The notes: generated by a model from the sequence alone, not told the origin. A stretch of 64,000 nt of DNA from Bradyrhizobium genosp. L (GCF_015624485.1 NZ_CP061378.1:3472001-3536000), one strand, 5' to 3'. Counted from the stretch's first letter, positions 33,100-42,694 are shown. Numbers and translations are program-made.

Positions 33100-33771
33100 A
33101 TGCACATTCTCCGCCCGCAGTTTCGCATCGAGGAGGAGCGGGCGCTGGCCTTTGCCGCTGCACGCGGCTTTGGCATGATCGTCGCCGCCGACGCGCGCGG
33201 GCCGCGCGGCTCGCACGTGCCGTTCGTGATCGAGCGGCGCGACGATCGCGTGGTCGTGCAGATCCATCTCACCGCCAGGAATCCGCTGGTCGAGCTCGCG
33301 GACGGCACACGGCGCTTCCTGCTGATCGTCTCGGGCGACGACGCCTACATCTCCAACGACTGGTACGCCTCGCGCGACAATGTCTCGACCTGGCTCTACG
33401 AGGCGGTGCATCTGTCCGGCGTCGCGCATCTGCGCGCGCCTGGCGAGAACCGCGGCCATGGCGACACGCTGCTCGCCGTCAGCGAAGCGCGGTTGCCGAA
33501 GCAGCCCTGGGATCTCACGCAGATGGAGCCCGAAAAGCGCGAGTCGATGCTGTCGGCGATCCGGGTGATCGATCTCGTCATCGACGGGGTCGAGGGCCAA
33601 TCGAAGCTCAACCAGCACAAGAGCGACGCGGACCACGTCGCGGTCGCCGACCGGCTCGCGCGCGCGGAGGAGACAGCGAGCCGCCGGCTCGGCGCGAAGA
33701 TGCGCGAGCTGCGGCCGGAGCTTCCGTATGAGCAATGTGTGGGGCGAGCCCGTCATCGCGAGGAGCGCTAG
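33100..33771 (+). CDS. FMN-binding negative regulator, PaiB family
   Basis: The 223-residue protein has the PaiB layout: MHILRPQFRIEEERALAFAAARGFGMIV, then GSHVPFVIERRDD, HLTARNPLVEL, the block YISNDWYASRDNVSTWLYEAVHLSG and the C-terminal half with GIEGQSKLNQHKS-like VDGVEGQSKLNQHKSDAD. PaiB proteins are flavin-binding repressors of degradative enzyme and sporulation genes in Bacillus. The last dozen residues (CVGRARHREER) are encoded by an intergenic repeat (33753-33787), so the original C-terminus may have been replaced. The start codon follows the cyclase gene by 40 bases. Confidence 0.85.
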   Translation: MHILRPQFRIEEERALAFAAARGFGMIVAADARGPRGSHVPFVIERRDDRVVVQIHLTARNPLVELADGTRRFLLIVSGDDAYISNDWYASRDNVSTWLYEAVHLSGVAHLRAPGENRGHGDTLLAVSEARLPKQPWDLTQMEPEKRESMLSAIRVIDLVIDGVEGQSKLNQHKSDADHVAVADRLARAEETASRRLGAKMRELRPELPYEQCVGRARHREER

Positions 33772-33787
33772 CGATGAGGCAATGACG
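33753..33787. repeat. interspersed repeat overlapping the paiB 3' end
   Basis: The stretch GTCATCGCGAGGAGCGCTAG and following GATGAGGCAATGAC is a frequent Bradyrhizobium intergenic motif. It begins inside the PaiB frame and supplies its last codons and TAG stop at 33769-33771. Confidence 0.5.
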
Positions 33788-33818
33788 CGGACGGATGTCA
33801 CGCGTGGATGCAAACGCC

Positions 33819-33897
33819 TTGTTAAGAATCGATTCGTGCCGATTTATGCGATTCCGATTCGTTCTTTGCGAACAAAATGGAGTCAGACGTAGAACAA
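33819..33897. repeat. leader repeat, copy 1 (79 bases)
   Basis: It is about 84% identical, with no gaps, to 34357-34435 (13 mismatches counted). A 25-base core at 33849-33873, containing GTTC-TTTGC-GAAC, is identical in both. Each copy lies 190-230 bases before a gene for a small secreted protein. Confidence 0.75.
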
Positions 33898-34075
33898 TCC
33901 GGCAGCGCGCTGTCGATTTCGCCGTGGCTCACGACGGATCACAAACAGGTTGATCGGCGCGCGCCTCGCGGCTGCGCCGGAATAAAGCGCGCCACGATCG
34001 GTCATGACCAGTGGACGAACGGAATTCAGCCGCGGCGATCCGGCTGGCGAGCTGAATCCAGCACGGAGAAATTCG

Positions 34076-34324
34076 ATGACACCGATCAAATGCCTGTCCG
34101 CGGCACTGCTCGCAATTGCCATGCTCACGACATCGGCGATGGCTGAGGCTTCGCTCACCACCCGATATGGCGGATGGCGAGGCGGTCACGGTCTCTCGCA
34201 GCAGGGACCATCAATCGACAGCAATGCCCGCATACCGGCACCATCGGCCGGAGAGTTCAGCGTGCCGTCGCGCAATGTGCCCGGCGGCGTCTGCGACCAC
34301 GGCGACAATCCGATGATCTGCTGA
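34076..34324 (+). CDS. small secreted protein, 82 aa
   Basis: The protein starts MTPIKCLSAALLAIAMLTTSAMAEAS, a signal peptide with cleavage near AMA-E. The mature part (about 58 residues) is Gly/Ser/Pro-rich with GGWRGGHGLSQQG and a C-terminal GGVCDHGDNPMIC whose two Cys residues could pair. GGAGAA at 34065-34070 supports the ATG. Its leader repeat copy lies about 230 bases upstream. Function is unknown. Confidence 0.65.
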   Translation: MTPIKCLSAALLAIAMLTTSAMAEASLTTRYGGWRGGHGLSQQGPSIDSNARIPAPSAGEFSVPSRNVPGGVCDHGDNPMIC

Positions 34325-34356
34325 GTTCGCTTCGAACGATACGCGCAGCAAACCTG

Positions 34357-34435
34357 TTGTTAAGATTCGCTGCGCGCTGATTTGCTCGATTCCGATTCGT
34401 TCTTTGCGAACGAAATGGAGTCGGATGGGGAACAA
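34357..34435. repeat. leader repeat, copy 2 (79 bases)
   Basis: It is the second copy of the element at 33819-33897; the identical 25-base core lies at 34387-34411. It lies about 190 bases before the PepSY-type gene at 34576. The two copies are 538 bases apart and the two gene starts 500 bases apart, so promoter plus gene may have been duplicated and diverged. Confidence 0.75.
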
Positions 34436-34575
34436 AACTGCGGCGGGAACTGCCACCAAATCGCCGCAAGTGGCGGAGTTTCGCGCCGGTTCGTGATGGC
34501 AGTTGCTCGGAACTGATCGCCGCTGCGCTCGTTCTACGAGGCACACGGCGCAATCCGTTCCAGAGGAGCAACTTG

Positions 34576-34836
34576 ATGCGTAAATTCGTTCTTCCCGTCC
34601 TTGCGGTTCTCGCGCTCGGCGCGGCGACACCTGCGATGGCCTATGATTCCGGTGACCAGATGTCGATGGAATCGGCGCTCGATGTCGCGACCAGCCTCGG
34701 CCTTGTGAGCGTGTCCCATACCCAATTCCTCGGCGACGAATGGGACATCGAAGGCCGCGACGGCCGCGGCCGCTGGATGGAGGTCTATATCGACTCCCAG
34801 ACCGGTGCGGTACGCAACGTCGATCGCGACTGGTAG
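34576..34836 (+). CDS. secreted PepSY-domain-like protein, 86 aa
   Basis: MRKFVLPVLAVLALGAATPAMAYD is a signal peptide. The mature domain is a short PepSY-like unit: MSMESALDVATSLGLVSVSHTQFLGDEWDIEGRDGRGRWMEVYIDSQTGAVRNVDRDW. It carries the A-x-x-x-A-x-x-x-G helix and the E-x-x-x-D-x-x-T-G-x-V end of PepSY. GAGGAG at 34563-34568 supports the ATG. PepSY proteins usually inhibit periplasmic proteases or bind metal/heme. A terminator follows at 34851-34883. Confidence 0.8.
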   Translation: MRKFVLPVLAVLALGAATPAMAYDSGDQMSMESALDVATSLGLVSVSHTQFLGDEWDIEGRDGRGRWMEVYIDSQTGAVRNVDRDW

Positions 34837-34850
34837 TCGCCAAGCGACAG

Positions 34851-34883
34851 GGCGGGTCATCGCAAGCGTGACCCGCCGTTTTC
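34851..34883 (+). terminator. terminator behind the PepSY-type gene
   Basis: GGCGGGTCA (34851-34859) pairs with TGACCCGCC (34869-34877) and is followed by GTTTTC, 14 bases after the stop codon. Confidence 0.7.
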
Positions 34884-34890
34884 TGGAATT

Positions 34891-34922
34891 GGCGGATGAC
34901 GCCTTCGGCTAATCCGCCCTAC
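34891..34922. repeat. single arm of the 23.4 kb palindrome family
   Basis: The 32 bases match the reverse complement of 23408-23439 with one mismatch. The partner arm is missing, so this is a broken copy, just before the ROK-kinase gene. Confidence 0.7.
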
Positions 34923-34949
34923 AGGCGTGTCTTGTGCTATTCTTCCCCC

Positions 34950-35663
34950 ATGGCGAAGAAAGCAAAGAAGCGCACGGCGCGGCGAACGGTGCTCGTGATC
35001 GATATCGGCGGTACCCACGTCAAGGTCATGACCGATCGTGAGCGGATCAAGCGTGAATTCGAGTCCGGCCCCGACCTGTCCGCAAAGGACATGGTGCGCA
35101 AGGTCAAGGCGCTCACCAGGGATTGGCACTACGACATGATTTCGGCCGGCTATCCCGGGCCTGTCGTGCATAACCGGCCGCTGCGCGAACCCTATAATCT
35201 CGGCCGCGGCTGGGCCGGCTTCAATTTCCAGCGGGCGTTCGGTCGCCCGACCAAGGTGGTCAACGATGCGCTGATGCAGGCGATCGGCAGCTATCAGGGC
35301 GGCCGGATGCTGTTCCTCGGCCTCGGCACCGGGCTCGGCTCCGCAATGATCGTCGACGGTGTTTTCGAGCCGATGGAGCTCGGCCATCTGCCATATCGCA
35401 ACGGCAAGACCTTCGAAGACTATCTCGGCGCCGCCGGTCTCAAGAAGCACGGCAGGAAGAAGTGGCGCAGGTACGTCGACGACGTGCTTGAGCGCCTGTT
35501 CGCTGCGCTGGAGCCCGACTACATCGTGCTCGGCGGCGGCAATGCCGAGAAAGTCGACAACCCGCCGCGCAAGGTGCGCTTCGGCGACAATGCCAATGCG
35601 TTCGAGGGCGGGTTTCGGATGTGGAAGAAACCGAAAGAGAAGCCATCCAGGTTACGCGCATAG
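34950..35663 (+). CDS. ROK-family kinase, polyphosphate-glucokinase-like
   Basis: The 237-residue protein has the phosphate-binding start [18 protein letters not shown] (DxGGT), then [35 protein letters not shown] with the catalytic Asp in ND and the GLGTGLG nucleotide motif. [18 protein letters not shown] and [12 protein letters not shown] follow. These resemble the ROK-like polyphosphate glucokinase group rather than long glucokinase. The basic start ([13 protein letters not shown]) is not a signal peptide. The donor (polyphosphate or ATP) cannot be told. Confidence 0.85.
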   Translation: MAKKAKKRTARRTVLVIDIGGTHVKVMTDRERIKREFESGPDLSAKDMVRKVKALTRDWHYDMISAGYPGPVVHNRPLREPYNLGRGWAGFNFQRAFGRPTKVVNDALMQAIGSYQGGRMLFLGLGTGLGSAMIVDGVFEPMELGHLPYRNGKTFEDYLGAAGLKKHGRKKWRRYVDDVLERLFAALEPDYIVLGGGNAEKVDNPPRKVRFGDNANAFEGGFRMWKKPKEKPSRLRA

Positions 35664-35743
35664 CACAAAGCTGGACTACACTTCGGGCGACGATTCCGGG
35701 AGATGTCGCTGCTGCGACAGTCCCGCAGAGAAGGAGACAGGCC

Positions 35744-37027
35744 GTGGCCAAACCGTTTCCGTCAAAGACCCACATCGGCAATCACACGCTGCATCCGGAA
35801 ACCCTGATGCTGAACTACGGCTATGATCCACAGTTGTCGGAGGGCGCGGTCAAGCCGCCGGTGTTCCTGACCTCGACCTTCGTGTTCAGGACCGCCGAGG
35901 ACGGCAAGGACTTCTTCGATTTCGTCGCCGGCCGGCGCGAGCCGCCGGAGGGCATGGGCGCGGGGCTGGTCTATTCGCGCTTCAATCATCCGAACAGCGA
36001 GATCGTCGAGGACCGCCTCGCGATCTATGAGCGCACCGAGAGCTGCGCGCTGTTTGCCTCCGGCATGGCGGCGATCTCGACCGCGGTGCTGGCCTTCGCG
36101 CGGCCCGGCGACGTGATCCTGCATTCGCAGCCGCTCTATGGCGGCACCGAAACGCTGTTCACCAAGACGCTGGCCGGGCTCTCGATCGGCGCGGTCGGCT
36201 TTGCCGACGGCCTCGACGAGGGCGTCGTCCGCGCCGCGGCGGAGGCGGCGATGAAGAAAGGGCGGGTGACGATGATCTTCATCGAGACGCCGGCCAATCC
36301 GACCAACGGCCTGGTCGATATCGCGCTGGTCAGGCGCGTGGCCGAGGCGATCGGCAAGGCGCAGGGGCATCGGCCGATCATCGCCTGCGACAATACGCTG
36401 CTCGGGCCGGTGTTTCAGCGCCCGATCGAGCATGGCGCCGACCTCTCGCTGTACTCGCTGACCAAATATGTCGGCGGTCATTCCGACCTGATCGCGGGCG
36501 CCGCGCTCGGCGCGAAGGCCCTGATGAAGGACGTCAAGGCGCTGCGTGGCGCGATCGGCACCCAGCTCGATCCGCATTCCTGCTGGATGATCAGCCGCTC
36601 GCTCGAGACGCTGAGCCTGCGGATGGAAAAGGCCGACCGCAACGCCAAGGTCGTGGCGGACTTCCTGCGCGACCATCCCAAGGTGGCCGAGGTGCATTAT
36701 CTTGCCCACCACGACGCGGCGTCGCCTGCGGGGCGGGTGTTCGCGGCGCAATGCTCCGGCGCCGGCTCGACCTTCGCCTTCGACATCGTCGGCGGACGCG
36801 AGGCTGCGGAAAAATTCCTCAATGCCCTGCAGATCTTCAAGCTCGCGGTCAGCCTCGGCGGCACCGAGTCGCTCGCAAGCCTGCCGGCCACGATGACCCA
36901 TTCCGGCGTGCCATCGGACATCCGCCAGCGGATCGGCGTGCTCGATTCCACGATCCGGCTGTCGATCGGGATCGAGCATCCGTCGGACCTCGTCGCCGAC
37001 GTCGCGCAGGCGCTGAATGCGGTGTGA
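35744..37027 (+). CDS. Cys/Met-metabolism PLP enzyme (cystathionine gamma-synthase family)
   Basis: The 427-residue aminotransferase-fold enzyme has the PLP lysine in [14 protein letters not shown] (Lys about residue 241), [20 protein letters not shown], and the C-terminal [21 protein letters not shown] typical of gamma-synthases and gamma-lyases. It may replace or break homoserine-derived sulfur amino acids. AAGGAGA at 35731-35737 and a GTG at 35744 fix the start; the upstream frame overlaps the ROK gene but lacks such a site. The N-terminal [23 protein letters not shown] is longer than in E. coli MetB. Confidence 0.9.
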   Translation: MAKPFPSKTHIGNHTLHPETLMLNYGYDPQLSEGAVKPPVFLTSTFVFRTAEDGKDFFDFVAGRREPPEGMGAGLVYSRFNHPNSEIVEDRLAIYERTESCALFASGMAAISTAVLAFARPGDVILHSQPLYGGTETLFTKTLAGLSIGAVGFADGLDEGVVRAAAEAAMKKGRVTMIFIETPANPTNGLVDIALVRRVAEAIGKAQGHRPIIACDNTLLGPVFQRPIEHGADLSLYSLTKYVGGHSDLIAGAALGAKALMKDVKALRGAIGTQLDPHSCWMISRSLETLSLRMEKADRNAKVVADFLRDHPKVAEVHYLAHHDAASPAGRVFAAQCSGAGSTFAFDIVGGREAAEKFLNALQIFKLAVSLGGTESLASLPATMTHSGVPSDIRQRIGVLDSTIRLSIGIEHPSDLVADVAQALNAV

Positions 37028-37168
37028 GTGCGTAGATGGGGGGCGTGCAGCCTACCCATCTGACCGGTTGCCGGATGCACGGAGAAAGTGCAAGCCCTCC
37101 ATTGACGCCGGAACGCCGGGCTTACATATGGCTTACGGTCGATCCTGCGGACCGTTGAGGAGCCAGCC

Positions 37169-38368
37169 ATGAACGCGCCACCCAGTATCGATCCGACCGC
37201 GGCGCGTTCCGGCGATGACGTCATGCACTGGCTGATCAACGAGACCCGCGAGCAGCGCTTCGTCGACAATATCTTCGCCGAGCTGTGTGTCCGGCTGCAG
37301 CGCGCCGGCATTCCGATCAAGCGGGCATCGCTGCATTTGCTGATTCACCATCCGCAATGGCTCGGCGCCCGGATCCTGTGGGTCAACGGCGCGCAGGAAG
37401 CCACGATTACCCGGGTCGACTATGATGTCCGGCAGCGCGCCGAATATATCGGCAGTCCGGTCGAGGAGATCCAGGGCGGAGTCGCCGAGATCCGCGAGAA
37501 TCTCGAACGCGATCCTGCGCAGGGGCGCAAGCATGGCGTCTATGATGAGTTGCGCGCGAGCGGGCTGACCGACTACGTGGCGTGGCCGATGCACCATACG
37601 CTCGGCAAGCGGCACATGGTGGCGTTCTCGACCGACCGGCCCGGCGGTTTCGACGAGGCGCATATTGCGTATCTGTCGAACGTGCTGCCGATCCTGGCGC
37701 TGGTCAGCGAGATCCGCATGAAGAACCGGCTGGCGCGCACGCTGCTGGAGACCTATGTCGGCACGCATGCCGGCGAAATGATCCTGGCCGGCGCGACCAG
37801 GCGCGGCAGCGGCACGACGGTGCACGCCGCCATCCTGATCTGCGATCTCCGCGATTTCACCAAGATCTCCGACAACTGGCCGCGCGACGACGTCATCGAG
37901 CTGCTCAACGATTATTTCGACGCGGTGTCGGAGCCGGTGGCGAAGTATGGCGGGGAAATCCTCAAATTCATGGGCGACGGCCTGCTCGCGATCTTTCCGC
38001 TCGACGAGCCGAAGGCCTGCGCCAATCTGCTGCACGCGGTCACCGAAGCGCGTCGGGCGATGACGGCGTTGAACGAGAAGAACCGGAAGAACGGCAGCGC
38101 GCCGCTGCGCTACGGTATCGGCGTCCATGTCGGCGACGTCATGTACGGTAATATCGGCTCGCGCTCACGGCTCGACTTCACCGTGATCGGCCCGGCCGTC
38201 AACATGGCATCGCGGCTGGAGACCCTGACCAAGCAGCTGGGCAAGCCGGTGCTGCTGTCGCGCGCCTTTGCCGACATGGTCGCGGGTCAGTTCGAGCTCG
38301 AGCACGTCGGTGAACATGCCGTGCGCGGGTTCAGCGAGCCGATCGAGCTGTTCGCCTATCACGGGTAG
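37169..38368 (+). CDS. class III adenylate/guanylate cyclase with N-terminal GAF-like domain
   Basis: The 399-residue soluble protein has an N-terminal half with no membrane segment, resembling a GAF or small-molecule sensor domain, and a cyclase domain. The cyclase domain has ILICDLRDFTKISDN (metal Asp), KFMGDGLLAIF (metal Asp) and FTVIGPAVNMASRLETL (N and R for the transition state), near residues 230-360. The Lys and Asp that select adenine cannot be judged reliably by eye. It is the second cyclase gene of the window, with a different regulatory domain from the 31653 gene. GAGGAG precedes the ATG. Confidence 0.9.
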   Translation: MNAPPSIDPTAARSGDDVMHWLINETREQRFVDNIFAELCVRLQRAGIPIKRASLHLLIHHPQWLGARILWVNGAQEATITRVDYDVRQRAEYIGSPVEEIQGGVAEIRENLERDPAQGRKHGVYDELRASGLTDYVAWPMHHTLGKRHMVAFSTDRPGGFDEAHIAYLSNVLPILALVSEIRMKNRLARTLLETYVGTHAGEMILAGATRRGSGTTVHAAILICDLRDFTKISDNWPRDDVIELLNDYFDAVSEPVAKYGGEILKFMGDGLLAIFPLDEPKACANLLHAVTEARRAMTALNEKNRKNGSAPLRYGIGVHVGDVMYGNIGSRSRLDFTVIGPAVNMASRLETLTKQLGKPVLLSRAFADMVAGQFELEHVGEHAVRGFSEPIELFAYHG

Positions 38369-38374
38369 GTGGGC

Positions 38375-40636
38375 TCACCAGCCGAACTTGGTTCGCAGCA
38401 TTTCGCCGAGGATGTTGGAATAGTCGTCGGTCCAGACCGTGCGCGACGGATCCGGTTGCAGGCGGCGCCAGGTCTCCGCGATCGGTCCGGCGTCGGCATC
38501 GGTGCGGGCCAGCATCACGAGGCGCGCGCCGGACCGCAAGGTCGTCTTGAAATCGTCGCGGTCGTCCTTGGTGAAGAAGGCCGTCAGCTGCTCGGCGGCC
38601 GCGATATTGGCGAGCTCCGGCGCCAGGTCGAGATGGCGGTTGGAGATGTGGACCAGGATGACGCCGTGCGGCGTGAGCCGTGACAGATAGCCCGCGAAGG
38701 CTTCCCGGGTCAGCAGATGAACCGGGATGGCGTCGGAGGAGAACGCGTCCAGCACGATCAGGTCGTAGTGTTCGGGCGTTGCCGCAAGCGTGAGGCGCGC
38801 GTCGCCCGACACGATAGTGGCGTTGGGCGCGCAGCGCGACAGGAATTCGAAACGTTCAGGGTTTTGCGCGATGCGGATCACTTCGGGGTCGATCTCGTAA
38901 AAGCTCCAGCGCTCGCCGTCCTTGGCGTGACAGGCCAGCGAGCCGGTGCCGAGACCGACGACGGCGACGCGATCGAAGCCGCCGCGCGCGGCGCGGGCCG
39001 ATGCGATGCCGTCGAAGAATGGCCCGCCCGGATAGTAATGAGTCAGAGGCTCCGGGGCTCCCGTGACCGGAGCGCCGTCCGCGTTGTGCAGGCGCTGCGC
39101 GCCATGAATGGTGTTGCCGTGATAGAGCAGTCGCGCCGTGCCGTCGGCCGTCTGCACCACCCGGTGCACGCCGAAGAAGCTGCGTGCCGTCTCGATCGGT
39201 GCCATGCCCGGCCGCCAATAGGCCGTCAGCACCAGGCTCGCCGCGACCAGGCCGAAGAAGCGCAGCGGCCGGTGCCGCTGCAGCATCATCGCGACCACGA
39301 GGCCGAGCGAGAGCGCAAGGAACGGCAGGTCGAGCGTGTCGGGCAATTGAATGCCGACCAGATGCCGGCCGACGACCAGCGCGGCGCATAGCGCGACCCA
39401 CGCCGATATCTCGCGCAGCGATGCGCGCAAAGGTCCTGCGAACGCGCCCGGCAGGACCAGCACGGCGAGCGCGATCAGGATCGGATATTCGGTGCTGTCA
39501 GAGAAAAGATGAGGCGCGAGAAGCCCGGCGAAGATGCCGCCGACGAGGCCGCCGAACGACGTGCAGAGGAAGAAGTCGGTCAGGCGCGCAGCTTCGGGCC
39601 GGCGGGCATAGAGCTCGCCGTGGCACAGCAAGGCAAGGGCAAAGAACGCCGCGAGATTGAGCGCCATCGCGGCGGCCCAGAACACCTTGTCGCCGCCGAT
39701 GCTGATGACGAGCGGCGCAACCAGGATCGGCGCGATCCGCGCCACCGTCGCATGGCTGATCCAGGGGGACTCGCTGAAGACCGCGACGAAGGTCAGGAGA
39801 TAGAGCGCGAGCGGCACGACCCAGAGAAACGGCGCCGCCGCGATGTCGGTGGTCAGATAGGCGGTCACCGCGATGACGAGGCCGGATGGAACCGCCGCAA
39901 GCGCGATCCAGCGCAGCCGCTCGGGAACACTGGGGCTGGCGGTGTCGGAACTGCGAACCGCCGGCGCGGCCGCGGGCGTGGTGCGGCCGATTTGCAGCGC
40001 GAGCGCGGTCATCAGCAGGCAGAGCACGGCAAATCCGCAGGCCCACAGCCGTGCCTGCATGTCGAGCGTCAGGAACGGTTCGACGATCGTGGGGTAGGCA
40101 AGCAGCGCCGCAAACGAGCCGAGGTTGGATGCGGCGTAGAGCACGTAAGGATTGATCTTCGGGAATTGACTGGCCGCGAACCAGCTTTGCAGCAGCGGCG
40201 CACTTGCCGACAGGGTGAAGAAGGGCAGGCCGATCGAGACGGCGAACAGGCCGAACAGCCAGAGCGCGGTGCCGTCGGCGGGCGGCGTTCCCCAGCCGGG
40301 CGCGATCGCGATCGGCAGCGATACCGCAGTGATGCCGAGCAACGCGAGGTGGATCATCGAGGTCAAGCGCGGCGGCAACATCCGCGACAGCAGATGCGCG
40401 TAGGTGTAGCCGGCGAGCAGCACGGTCTGGAAGAACACCATCGCGACCGACCACACCGCAGGCGCGCCGCCGAGCTTCGGCAGCACCAGTTTGGCGAACA
40501 TCGGCTGGATCGAGAACAGCAGCAGCGCCGACACGAACAGCGTCATCGCGTAGAGCGGCCGCGCCAGCCGCGCATGTGCGATCCGCAAGGCGGGCGGGCT
40601 CGGCAGGTCGATCGATCTATTTTCCAGGAGGGACAT
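38375..40636 (-). CDS. fused MFS-like membrane domain and spermidine-synthase-like domain
   Basis: The 753-residue protein has about twelve membrane segments in its first 500 residues, starting SLLENRSIDLPSPP then YAMTLFVSALLLFSIQPMFAKLVLPKLGG. A C-terminal aminopropyltransferase-like Rossmann domain follows, with the SAM-binding VVGLGTGSLA, YEIDPEVIRIAQN, SGDARLTL and YDLIVLDAFSSDAIPVHLLT. This is the widespread MFS/spermidine synthase fusion, whose physiological role is not settled. It may act on membrane-associated polyamine-like products. The start at 40636 is chosen from a Met after a short leader; no strong ribosome-binding site is seen. Confidence 0.88.
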   Translation of the reverse strand: MSLLENRSIDLPSPPALRIAHARLARPLYAMTLFVSALLLFSIQPMFAKLVLPKLGGAPAVWSVAMVFFQTVLLAGYTYAHLLSRMLPPRLTSMIHLALLGITAVSLPIAIAPGWGTPPADGTALWLFGLFAVSIGLPFFTLSASAPLLQSWFAASQFPKINPYVLYAASNLGSFAALLAYPTIVEPFLTLDMQARLWACGFAVLCLLMTALALQIGRTTPAAAPAVRSSDTASPSVPERLRWIALAAVPSGLVIAVTAYLTTDIAAAPFLWVVPLALYLLTFVAVFSESPWISHATVARIAPILVAPLVISIGGDKVFWAAAMALNLAAFFALALLCHGELYARRPEAARLTDFFLCTSFGGLVGGIFAGLLAPHLFSDSTEYPILIALAVLVLPGAFAGPLRASLREISAWVALCAALVVGRHLVGIQLPDTLDLPFLALSLGLVVAMMLQRHRPLRFFGLVAASLVLTAYWRPGMAPIETARSFFGVHRVVQTADGTARLLYHGNTIHGAQRLHNADGAPVTGAPEPLTHYYPGGPFFDGIASARAARGGFDRVAVVGLGTGSLACHAKDGERWSFYEIDPEVIRIAQNPERFEFLSRCAPNATIVSGDARLTLAATPEHYDLIVLDAFSSDAIPVHLLTREAFAGYLSRLTPHGVILVHISNRHLDLAPELANIAAAEQLTAFFTKDDRDDFKTTLRSGARLVMLARTDADAGPIAETWRRLQPDPSRTVWTDDYSNILGEMLRTKFGW

Positions 40637-40798
40637 GACAGCGGCCAGCCGGTGCAATTTGAGCGCGCAAGGTAGAAAATCTCCCCCTAAGCAAAGCTTA
40701 ATGTGAACGGCGCGGGCCGTCCTGGCGCGAAATTGCCGTGCCCATGCTTACGCTGCGCTTAAGCATCCGGTTAAACGTTCGCGGGCCCTTCGTCGCAT

Positions 40799-42388
40799 TC
40801 AGCGATCGATCCGATAGAGCTTGGCGAAATCGCCGTCATAGAGCGGCGACAGCTTGGCGATGGTCTGAAATCCGGGCTGCGGATCGATCAGCAGCACGTA
40901 GTCGAAGTTCGCGCGCCACTGCACGAGATAGCGGGCGAACTTCAGGGTTTCCGCCGAGAACGGCTCGTTAGCCAGCTTGCTCCAATCGATCGGCTCGGTC
41001 AGCGGATGCGAGAGCCGGTCGAATGGCGGCAGGATGGTGATCGGCTGCTGCGCCGGGTTGGCGAACAAGAGCGGCCAGAACGCCTTTCGCTCGATCGGCA
41101 GCAGGGCCGGCAGGTGATTGGTGAGCCGATAAATCCCCGGCAGCACCCGACGCCCAGGCGGCGCGAAGGTCATCTCGCCGGTCGAACCGGTCGCGACCAG
41201 CACGCGCGCACCGGGCTCGACGCCGGCCATCGCCGCGCGCAGGTCGGCGAGGTCGCTGCGGGTGTCGATCCAGGTTGCGCCGACATAGCCGGCGCGGATC
41301 ACAACCAACGCTGCAAGCGCGACGCCGAAGGTCACCGCCTCGCGCCGCGGAATCTGCGGCCGCAGGCCTGCGAACAGCATGAGTGCAATCATCACCGCCG
41401 CTCGCATGTCGATGTAGGAGCCGCCCTTCATCCGCAAGGGGGCCGCGATGTAGACGATGGCCAGCACGCCAAGGACGAGCAGCAGCCCGGGCGCGAGCGC
41501 GAGCTGACGGCGCATGGCGATCAGCGCGACCAGCACTGCGACGCCGGTCACGATCGTCAAGGGCGTGCTCATCAGGGCGAACGGGCTGAACAGCCGCATC
41601 AGCTTGACGACGACGCGCCATGCGCCAAGCGAGGTGTCGACGTCGCCGAATGGACTGAGCCGGTAGAGCACGAGCGCCGGGATCAGGGCGATCAGGAGCG
41701 GGACCGCCGCCTTCATCCCATCGCGCAGCGTCAGCGCGCCGGACGACCAGCGCTTCCACAGCGTCGCCGCTTCGTCGGCACCGATCAGCAGGAGCAGGAA
41801 TGCGAGCCCGAAGATGTGGGTGAAGAAGGTCGCGACCGCGGCGATCGCACCGACCAGCGCCTTCCATCCCGGACGATCCCGCCTGCGCAACGCGATCCAG
41901 GCGGCGGCGCCGGCCAGCGCCAGGCCGAGCGCGAGCAGGAAATTCATGAAGCCCATGAAGAAGGCGGCGTTATAGGCGATCAGCCCCGAGGCCAGCGGCC
42001 AGTAGGAACGGCCGCCGAACACGACCCGATGATAGACCACGGCGCCGGCCACCGGCACCAACAGGCTCAAGGCCAACAGGATCCGGCCGCCAATGTGTGG
42101 ATCGGTGACGCGCAGCAGGGCGGAACCGATGATGTCCATGCCGAGATTGGGCAGGATCGTCCAATGTGGCGCATACATCCGCGAGAGAACGGCATCGTCG
42201 GGATGCGCCAGGATGAAGAACCGCGCGAGATGGTTTGGATAGTCCGTGATCGGTGGAACTTCGATGACGAAGAGCGGAGCGACCAGGACGAACGCGAGCA
42301 CCGTGGCCGCGGCCGGCCACAGCCATGCCGGCTGTTGCACTGATTGGATTTGGTGGGCAGCAGGCGTCTTTGTCAGGGGCGCGTGCAT
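40799..42388 (-). CDS. polytopic membrane protein, possible GT-C-type glycosyltransferase
   Basis: The 529-residue protein has about eleven hydrophobic segments, including WLWPAAATVLAFVLVAPLFVI at the N-terminus. The loop PPITDYPNHLARFFILAHP just after it carries a D-Y-P-N-H motif similar to the first external loop of GT-C glycosyltransferases, in which an acidic residue is catalytic. The C-terminal part is an extracytoplasmic domain of about 150 residues. No donor or acceptor is known. The ATG at 42388 is chosen because it directly precedes the hydrophobic start; there is no clear ribosome-binding site. It lies 3' of the HlyD operon but 306 bases away. Confidence 0.65.
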   Translation of the reverse strand: MHAPLTKTPAAHQIQSVQQPAWLWPAAATVLAFVLVAPLFVIEVPPITDYPNHLARFFILAHPDDAVLSRMYAPHWTILPNLGMDIIGSALLRVTDPHIGGRILLALSLLVPVAGAVVYHRVVFGGRSYWPLASGLIAYNAAFFMGFMNFLLALGLALAGAAAWIALRRRDRPGWKALVGAIAAVATFFTHIFGLAFLLLLIGADEAATLWKRWSSGALTLRDGMKAAVPLLIALIPALVLYRLSPFGDVDTSLGAWRVVVKLMRLFSPFALMSTPLTIVTGVAVLVALIAMRRQLALAPGLLLVLGVLAIVYIAAPLRMKGGSYIDMRAAVMIALMLFAGLRPQIPRREAVTFGVALAALVVIRAGYVGATWIDTRSDLADLRAAMAGVEPGARVLVATGSTGEMTFAPPGRRVLPGIYRLTNHLPALLPIERKAFWPLLFANPAQQPITILPPFDRLSHPLTEPIDWSKLANEPFSAETLKFARYLVQWRANFDYVLLIDPQPGFQTIAKLSPLYDGDFAKLYRIDR

Positions 42389-42694
42389 GGGGAGGCGAAT
42401 TCCAACTTCCAAGTTCCTCGATAGCCTGCGGCGTATGCGGCTACCGGTCCTGATCTGCGGGCGCCAACAATTTAGCGCCAGCAATGTTGCTGACACCTTA
42501 AGTTGTGTCTGATGAGGCAATTGTCTGCGGCGATAGGACGCACGGAACTCGCGCGCGTGCAGCGGTTCCATTGACGTGCGATCCGATCGGGTTGAATCGC
42601 CGTCGCGCTTTAGCTTTTAATTCAGCATGTCTGCGTGCACATGCGGCCGCGTTCGTCGCGAAGGGAAAAATGCTTTGCACTTCTCCGGAACATG
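42389..42694. other. 306-base intergenic region
   Basis: It lies between the GT-C-like gene and the HlyD gene, both on the minus strand. I found no open frame with a ribosome-binding site, no repeat and no clear terminator in it. It is AT-richer than neighbours near 42465-42510. Confidence 0.4.

Noticed and set aside
33849..33873. GTTC-N5-GAAC core as a LexA box
   Set aside because: The alphaproteobacterial LexA box is the direct repeat GAAC-N7-GAAC or GTTC-N7-GTTC. This is an inverted repeat with different spacing.
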